Source of the DNA: Cycas panzhihuaensis
Taxonomy: Eukaryota > Cycadophyta
Assembly: GCA_023213395.1 (NCBI GenBank)
Contig: CM041465.1
Span: forward strand, 195,741,741 to 195,805,740
Reading direction: 5' to 3'
Length of the DNA: 64,000 bases
Both the position numbers and the translations under genes were made by a program. Every line of letters starts with the position of its first letter. Position 1 is the stretch's first letter. A model generated the notes under the pieces. It saw only the letters and a program-made list of their open reading frames with translations. It was not told the origin of the DNA and did not search any database. Shown in pieces: positions 57,151 through 64,000 of the stretch.

Positions 57151-57951
57151 TCATGTACATTGAAGATCGACTTGCTTCTTTTTGCAATCAGGAGCTATCT
57201 GGCCAACCTTGCCACAATAATGACAAATGACATTGGCCTTTGATGAGCCAATATTCATGTGTTCCCAAACTATTTTGTGAGTGAAGGTTTGGAATTTTGC
57301 TTGGCCTTCAACTTGGCCATGAATGCTCCTAAAGTGGATGGCTCATCATCATCTTCCTTGTCATAAACTTGCTCCTCTTAAAGTAACAAACTTTCAAGTT
57401 GGTTGAAAGACATACTTAAAAGAGAGCCATCTCATGTAACAAATGATAAGAATCCATTAAAATCCTTAGGCAAAGCTCGAACAATTGTTGTTACAAGCTC
57501 GTCCCTAGAAGCTAGTTTTCGTAATGTATTCAATTCATTACATAATTCCTTGATGGAAGCAAGGAATGCCGACACTCAAAAAATATAATTTTGCTTTCAC
57601 CATCAAAATGCGAGCTTCATCTCGCCTTTCATACAAAGAGGACAAAGTGTCCCAAGCTTCCTTAGATGTTTTAGCACACACAATATTTTGATTAACATTA
57701 TTATCAATACTCATATGTAAAAATGCTAAGGCTATTTTATCTTTGGCCTCTCAAGTAGCAACATAGTCAAGATCTGAATGAACAATAACATCATCACGTT
57801 CCACAGGTACAGGTTGAGAAATTTTATCAGAAACATGACCCCAAAATTCAATCATTTTTAAAAGGCTTTGTGTTTGCCTCTGCCACTCTTGATAATTATC
57901 TTGACCTGTTAATCTAATAGTACATGCATTAAGCATGTTTAGAGTAGCCAT
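57151..57951 (-). pseudogene. gag: H gag remnant
   Basis: Start ATG at 57951, aligned with B and C (LNMLNACTIRLTGQDNYQEW). The first 66 codons are open; a stop then follows near 57751. The rest of the capsid domain is readable in pieces (SSLYERRDEARILM near 57620). A deletion of about 20 bases lies near 57575. The nucleocapsid region near 57180-57240 has CCHC remnants. Confidence 0.88.
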
Positions 57952-60276
57952 GTTAAAGTTGTAAAGGCTTGAAGCTAGCAGATAACTTGGAAACTCAGTG
58001 CTTTCGTCGCTTAAGTTCCACCTTCTATCAAACCAACAGTCACGATCTTACTAGAAGATCCAACAACTAAATGGAGTGACGAGGGGTGGAGAACTAGGCA
58101 GAAGAGTTGGTTCAACCCTGATCTTTAGATGAGATCCAACAATTGACCAAGCCAAATCTAGGGCAAGGCAGGTAGGATTGATCTGCATGGACGTACCATG
58201 TTGTCCCTACGATTCACAACCCCAATAACACCCTTTTCGAACCTCCTTTCCCTCAAACAATTTTAGTTGTCGTGCACTGACCGTACGGTCGGTTGGTCCC
58301 CTAGGGAATGCACCAAGCTTAAAGTTATTTTAGAGGCAAAGTTTGAACCTTTTTCAAGCCTCTCCAACAAAATTTTAAGTCACCTTTTAAGAGGATTAAA
58401 GTTGACTTAAGATTGATTTTACTTGGACGATGAAAAAGTGCTTAAACAAGCTTACAAACTGAGGCTTCAAAAGAAACAACTTAGTACATCAAAATGACAC
58501 TTAAAAGTGTTGTTACAAAAGCACTTTAATAAAATGAAAGAGTATCAAATAAATCTAAGTAAAGACTTGAGTATATCAATGATAACACATTAAGTGTTTG
58601 AGACAAAATAAGCACTTTGAGAAATCAAAAAAGTACTAAGTACCCAAGAAATAAAGATAAGTTGCTTTGTGATGAAGATCCAAGTGGGTTCCTTTTAGTG
58701 ATGAATGCTCGACTTAAAAAGAGAGAAAGCCACTTTGCAAGATAAGGACACCATTCACCAAGTGTTGGGACTTTAAAATAGTCCCAACAAGCAAAAAAAA
58801 TAAAGTGATTTTATTGAAAAAAGTGTTTTTGAGCCCTTTTTTACTTAGGGCATTAGGTCACCATGCAAGGTGCCTTAGAGAAAATGATAAAAATAGTGAA
58901 TGACTTCACTTTTACAATGTAGAAAACACTTAAAAATCACTTCAACTAAGCTATTTAACACTTATACAACATTAATTAAGTGTTAAAACTTAAAATGCCA
59001 AAACAAATGCTGAAATTAGACCCTTTTGTGACTAGGGTATGAAGGATACCTCGTAGGAAGCCTTAGAAAACACTTAGAAAATGGCAAATTTCACTTAATG
59101 ATGATGAGGATGACTTTAAAACACCTATTGAGTCACAGTTTGCATGTAAAAATTTTTGGGTATGTAAAATGGACTTAAAATAAAAAAAAAGTGTTAAAGA
59201 CTTTCAAGTGATATAGATAATATTGAAAAGTCCTTTTAAGAGAAAAGTAAACCTTAAGAAATGAAGAAATATTAAAAGAGGAATATTTTGATGAATAGCC
59301 TTTATCATAGAAACTAAAGTCGACTTTATAAAATTTATTCAAAGCAAACTTAAATAAAAATGGATTTCACGAACTCAGCGGCGACGACAACTTTTCGAAC
59401 ACGCAGGTGGATTGATCAACGTCTACAGTCCACCAATTGGGACGAGAATTAATAGGCGGGGTCGCTCTACTGATTTGGAGATGTCTCCCAAATTTGAGAA
59501 GATTTCGTGGCTTATAGAGTGAGAACTAAAGGACAGAAGCTAGTGGCTAGGCACACGAGCAATAGACAACGGAGGAGCCGTGCGACTATGCAGAGACACC
59601 CGAGGCTATGAAGGTCTATTTGTGGAATCCGCTAGAAGGTACATTCACCTTCAACAACTGTCGCACGACCCAAATGGGAGTAAACAACTCTAGTGTAAGG
59701 AGTAGTGCTTTAGCAAGGGCTACTCAAATGTGTAAGGATGCCTAGTTGTTCATACACTAGCAAAAGCTGAAGAGAGTAAGAGAAAAAAAAAGGGGGTTGT
59801 CCACACTGCTAAGAGTAAATTTTCCACTGTAAAAGGTGGATCTTAACACTAAGAAACAGGAAAATAAGTCAAAACAATAGGGATCTAGATGTTAGCAGAC
59901 AAATCTAAAATAGAATGACAATAATTTTTTTTTTTTTTACTCCAACTAGATAGATCTGATTGAATTCCTTTTGCCTTTTACAAATCTAAGTGAAAATATT
60001 AACCACAATAATATTTTCAAAAGAAAAAATCATTGTTTGTGACAACAATTTGTGTTGCACCCTTGATGGAGATTTTAAAAAAAAAAAAAAATCGGATCTA
60101 AAAATAGCCTTGCTCCAACCTTAAAACAACTCCAGAACCTTTGATCTGTAGAAAAACAGGTTTAGGCAAACCTTGGATCGCCTCCGAAGAGCGAAGGTCG
60201 TCACCAAGGATTTGTAAAACCCTTACTAGATCTCTTAACAAGAGGAAATCAAAACAAAGAGGACAAACCTACTTCT
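57952..60276 (-). other. H leader, about 2.3 kb
   Basis: Conserved block near 58160-58340 with hairpin 2 (58185-58201, last pair lost) and the hairpin 1 core GACCGTACGGTC at 58279-58290, perfect over 12 bp. The remaining leader is AT-rich with no gene; a poly-T run lies at 59929 and a poly-A run at 60076. Confidence 0.78.
58279..58290 (-). promoter_or_regulatory. Leader palindrome (hairpin 1) of H
   Basis: GACCGTACGGTC, 12-bp perfect core of the site described for B. Confidence 0.65.
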
Positions 60277-60288
60277 ACTCTGATACCA
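60277..60288 (-). promoter_or_regulatory. Primer-binding site of H
   Basis: Minus strand TGGTATCAGAGT, two bases inside the LTR end. Confidence 0.88.
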
Positions 60289-60290
60289 AA

Positions 60291-60825
60291 TGTTAAAAGT
60301 GGCTTTAAGCCTATAATTCCCAAGATCTAGAAGATTGATTCTCTCTAGTTCTAGAAAGCAAGAGATCTATATTAACAATAAAAATGAGATTCAAATGAAC
60401 AAGATCAAAGCATAAAGAGAATGAGCAAGATGATAAAATGAGAGGAGACGGAATTGGTCCAATCTACAAATGAATATCAATTTAATTAGCAAACTGGCAA
60501 CATAACAATACAACTCCAACTCTATATATGAAACATGAGAAGCGGTCTCAATATACAGAGTTATAGAAGAGACCTAAGGCATTGGATGTTAGACAAGTGT
60601 CAAACATCCAATCTACATGCCTTTCATGTAGGACATGTGTCCTTTTGGGCTCTCAAGTGAGCAAAAGTGCATGAGGGTCATTTGACCCTTAAGTGACAAT
60701 GTTGTGTCACTAGAAAAGAATGTGGGTGTGCACCTTATCACTTAAGTGATAAATCACCCCATAAAGTACAAATAATACATGAAAATAAAGTACATATACT
60801 TAACATATAAACATAAGGTTTAACA
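60291..60825 (-). repeat. 5' LTR of H
   Basis: 535 bp, partner of 53199-53738; single U3 inverted repeat, slightly decayed (TTAGACA for TTTGACA). Confidence 0.95.
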
Positions 60826-60830
60826 TCATC

Positions 60831-62117
60831 TTTACCAGTGTCATCCTGAATCAGAAGAATCTATGCATGCCATCAAATCTAAGAAGTATGATAAATCAGG
60901 TTGCTAAAGGAACCCAATTCAACTGGCTATATTTCATGACTCAACATCTTCTTAAAAGCGTAGAAACAATTCATGAAACAAGAAAGTCTATAACATTCTA
61001 CCATGTCATTATGCTTCAAGGATTAGCTTTTAACTAGTGTTCTGAATTGCAATTGCCAACTCCAGAAGTAGGGTAGGCAACTCTGGCTTGCTGAACTGAC
61101 GCATTCAACAAAGGAAATGATCAAAATTGGGCAAAAATACAAGGTAAGGCTGAAAAGTGGCTCCTCAAATGGTATCTAGTAGTTAGTTTAGTAGTAGAAA
61201 AAATTATGACAGAAAAAGCAAAATTGCAAGCAGAGGAGACCTCATAGGAGGAAGAAAGGCAAAAAGAAGAGGAGAAAAATAAAGAGAAGCAGGAGCAGAT
61301 TAAATTAGGGAAGCAAAAAGTGAGTGATGAAAGTGTAGGATCGGAACAAGGAGAACTCAGCCATTCAGAGCCCCGAACTGAAGAACTGGTTGAAGGCGAG
61401 ATGGAAAGACAAAAGTGGAGGAAATTAGCCCAGGAGAAGCGACGACAAGAAATTATCAAACATTTAAGAAATCAACCAGTAGAAGGAGAATACTTAGTGG
61501 ACAAGGGAATTCTGGAAGAAGGATTAAATCCTACGCAATGTGACTTCATTTCTGGCACAGGTGACACGATAGCCGGTAATAAAGTTAGAATGCAAAACAA
61601 AAGGCCACCACTAGATGTGCAGCATATAATCTAGCTGGAACAGCAACTTCAGGAGACAAAATCAAAGCTGCAAGCCTTGAAAACATTCATACTGCAGTGG
61701 GTGGATGATGTGGATGAAGTCACACCTCAATTGGAGAAATTCAAGAAAAATTTCAATCAATGCATTCCCAAAGATCTCCAGTCAGTATTTTACCGACTTG
61801 GAGCCTGAATTCTGAAAACTGATGAGGAATCTAAACGTTGTACAGATATGCGGCAGCAAATGAGAGCATATAGTGTGGAACTACAAAATGCTCAGAAGTT
61901 GAACAGTGAATTGATGCAAGAAGTAGACCGATTACATTTGGATGAAATGCCAACATTACCTCAATTGGATGCTCTTTGGGGTGTTGGTTTGTTATGTGAT
62001 TTTTTGAAGCATAAAGGCCTAAATCTTCCACTGCAAATAGCACAACCTGATCCGGATAATATTAAGCACGAAAAGGCAAAAATTAAGGAAGCACAGAGAA
62101 GGGCACAACAAAGATAA
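60831..62117 (+). pseudogene. Unidentified reading frame X, part 2
   Basis: The frame of part 1 resumes directly after the second TCATC and runs 429 codons to a stop at 62115-62117 with no frameshift. In-frame stops occur near 61033, 61072, 61090, 61248, 61632 and 61807; most become a Gln or Arg codon if one C-to-T change is undone. A first section has FNWLYFMTQHLLKSVETIHE; then a strongly charged Glu/Lys/Gln/Arg section (61200-61480) predicts a coiled coil; the last section has LEQQLQETKSKLQALKTF and LDALWGVGLLCDFLKHKG. No transmembrane segment or zinc motif is evident. Including part 1, the frame would be about 600 codons. Function unknown. Confidence 0.65.
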
Positions 62118-62148
62118 GTTAGTTCAAAATTAAAATTTTCAAAATTTT

Positions 62149-62173
62149 GGGGTGGGGGGGGGGGGGGGGGCGC
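62149..62173 (+). other. Polypurine tract with a 17-G run
   Basis: GGGG, T, then 17 G and CGC before TGTGGG. It lies 31 bases after the end of reading frame X. A G run of this type before a TG is a strong LTR-element signal. The exact run length may be unreliable in sequencing. Confidence 0.7.
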
Positions 62174-62910
62174 TGTGGGATGGAAGACGAAGGTGGAGGA
62201 AATTTTGAAATTTTTGAACGAGTGGCATCACTCGTTAAATTTGCCATAGGAGAGATGTGTGTGGGAAAAAAGAACACACAATTTCAAAGAATAAACAAAG
62301 AATTTTGATAGTAATTGGTCATACCAAGTGTGACCAACAGTGCGACCTGCTGCGACCAAGAGTACATCTTGATAATCTGATTATAATGTAAATGATAAAT
62401 CCGACGGCTGAAATTGGCCAATTAATGGTTTAAGCAGTTACGTGATAGATGACAATTATAATCAAATACATAATGTAACCAAAGTGGCTAAGTGAAATAG
62501 CCGCACCTTAAATAAGGATGTGTGTGTAGATTAGGAATCTCTTTGTTCTCTCTGCTTGCTGTCTGCACTGCAGGCCCTTATGTTGCACACTGCTCTGACC
62601 TGCATCTGGTTGTTAGAGGACCAGATGCAGGGCCTTCATAATAATGAAGTTTGGCTCACATGTTCAATCATGTGATCTTGTGTTGTCAATTTTGCTATGA
62701 TTCTTCTTATGAATCAATATAGGTAGAAAGGGTGCCACACAGTACATACTTATACAGTGAGTCACTAACATAAATAGGGTTAGGATTAGTGACTAACATT
62801 TAATGTGAGTTAACCTAACATGAAATTACAATGACTAACATAAAGTTACAATGACTAATATAATGCTACAAGTATTAATAAAATATAGGAGATGACATTA
62901 TATTCTAACA
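62174..62910 (+). repeat. Putative 3' LTR following reading frame X
   Basis: TGTGGGATGG to TATTCTAACA, about 737 bp. It has a promoter-like CTTAAATAAGGATG near 62510 and, near its end, three imperfect copies of ACAATGACTAACATAAAGTT. Only one copy is available, so the right end is tentative. I could not match it to the region at 35091-35750. Confidence 0.45.
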
Positions 62911-64000
62911 GGGCTAAACAAATAAATACTTTGAATTGATTGTGCTTCTTGTTTGTTCATGGTTATGTTGTGTTGTGAAATTAGTTGTACATATCTAAAT
63001 ATATTGTACACTGGACAAATAATCTGAAGCAAAGATAAAAATTCGGCCTTAACATGTCATAAGGCATAAGGCATGTTGCAGAGTCATATATGCACGAAAC
63101 TCCACAGGCTTTTCCATCTGTTTCATGGGATGTGTATCAAAGTGTAGTCTCCAAAACACAAATACAGTTGAGAATCCGACTATAGCTTCCAAAACAGACA
63201 CAAGATTGAGAATACAAGATCATATAGAAAGGTTATACAAAATTAGCAACTGTATATTACTAATCAGGGGAAAAATAGTATGCAGAAAATCAGGGCATAT
63301 GTTCTGCATTTGAAATCTGAAACTGTGGCAATGCGCACTGACATCTAATTCAATAGAGGTGTTCCTTACACCATTACCTTTTATTTGACAGCTTGTGCAT
63401 CTGCAATGGGTAAGTTGCACCATCTGGAATATGGTTGTCAAAAGAGTTCTAAAGCTGAAATTTCTTAGTTCACCTGAGTTCTGGGTTATTACTCTGGCCC
63501 AGATCATATTTGAAGGCAAAGGAATGCACTTGCCATTATTAGCTTCAGAAAAAACACAGAGTGAATTCCGAGTTGCATTCACAAAGTTGTATCCTTTGAG
63601 ATGAATGGTCAAACGTGCCAAAATTAGGTCATTTTAATGATTGGCTGCAATTTCCTGATTGCAAGGAATGAGTTTCAGTTTTCCAATTGCAATAATTCAG
63701 CAACAGTTGTCCATTTGCAACTCTTAACCTGCAAAGTTTTAGATGTGTCTCTCCCATCGTAGGTGGTTTACCAAAAAATTGAAAAAAGGAGGGTACTAAG
63801 GTATCTGGGTGCTGGTCACATATTGCTATAAGGACTCTAAGGTTTGAATCGGAAAATGATTAATACTCAATTACAATGTGTTTTCTGCTCTTTATCATTA
63901 AATATATCTGTAGGCCTCTTTTGTATGTCTGGAATGTGCAATTTGAGAAAAGAAACACAAAATCAACTTACCTATTTGAATTGAATAACTATTTAAAGCA
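62911..64000. other. Right flank with no supported gene
   Basis: AT-rich. The longest frames (63220-63621 minus, 133 codons; 63395-63604 plus) overlap each other and carry no recognised motif. No LTR end, tRNA or repeat family seen. Confidence 0.5.

Larger units (their letters stand above)
53199..60825 (-). mobile_element. H: Ty1-copia element nested in reading frame X
   Basis: 7627 bp with LTRs of 540 and 535 bp, perfect duplication TCATC (53194-53198 and 60826-60830), primer site, 2.3-kb leader, gag-pol and polypurine tract, all on the minus strand. LTR divergence is intermediate: more than A and B, less than F. Its leader confirms the order of the leader of C. Confidence 0.95.

Noticed and set aside
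63220-63621. Minus-strand frame of 133 codons in the right flank
   Set aside because: No recognised domain, AT-driven composition, and an overlapping frame on the other strand; kept as unexplained sequence rather than called a gene.

Overview
The window is nuclear DNA from a land plant with a large, repeat-filled genome. It is AT-rich, I find no host gene, and almost every recognisable base belongs to an LTR retrotransposon. A gymnosperm is a plausible source because old, heavily decayed, deeply nested Ty1-copia and Ty3-gypsy copies dominate, but this is an inference and the species cannot be read from the sequence. None of the polyproteins is intact. Stop codons, frameshifts and lost catalytic residues are everywhere.

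Layout. (1) 1-1069: 5' end (leader, primer-binding site, 5' LTR) of a minus-strand copia element (E1) that runs off the left edge. (2) 1756-15134: a three-deep nest. An old LTR (E0) is split by a 4.4-kb gag-only non-autonomous copia element (M, 2686-14402, duplication ATTCC), which is itself split by a young 7.3-kb copia element (A, 3637-10979, duplication TGTAT). (3) 15135-15689: a solo LTR flanked by ATCAT. (4) 15974-29473: a minus-strand copia element (C) truncated at a (TC)n(AC)n microsatellite and split in its leader by young copia element B (21434-28838, duplication TAACC). (5) 29474-35090: fragments of a diverged copia pol gene, a gypsy LTR plus gag (J), and a further copia LTR-leader-gag fragment (K). 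(6) 35098-52467: a Ty3-gypsy element (G) with gag, protease, RT, RNase H and a doubled integrase, split inside its RT active-site motif by copia element F (41080-49814), whose integrase region is tandemly triplicated. (7) 52680-62910: a long unidentified reading frame followed by a polypurine tract and an LTR-like sequence, split by copia element H (53199-60825, duplication TCATC).

A, B, C, F, H, K, E1 and the solo LTR form one copia superfamily. They share LTR ends (TGTTAAACC to CAACA), initiator-Met-type primer-binding sites and, where present, an unusually long leader of about 2 kb before gag. The leader carries a conserved block with two short hairpins. In one the self-complementary core is kept although its centre has changed; in the other one base pair covaries. 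The U3 regions carry a perfect 18-bp palindrome and a 15-bp-arm inverted repeat containing W-box-like cores.

The most interesting leads are the unidentified reading frame at 52680-62117 next to a polypurine tract, the leader hairpins, the mosaic integrase triplication in F, the duplicated integrase head in G, and the concentration of differences between the two youngest copies (A and B) at CAG/CTG words. The last may be biological decay or a base-calling problem, and it affects how the broken frames should be read.
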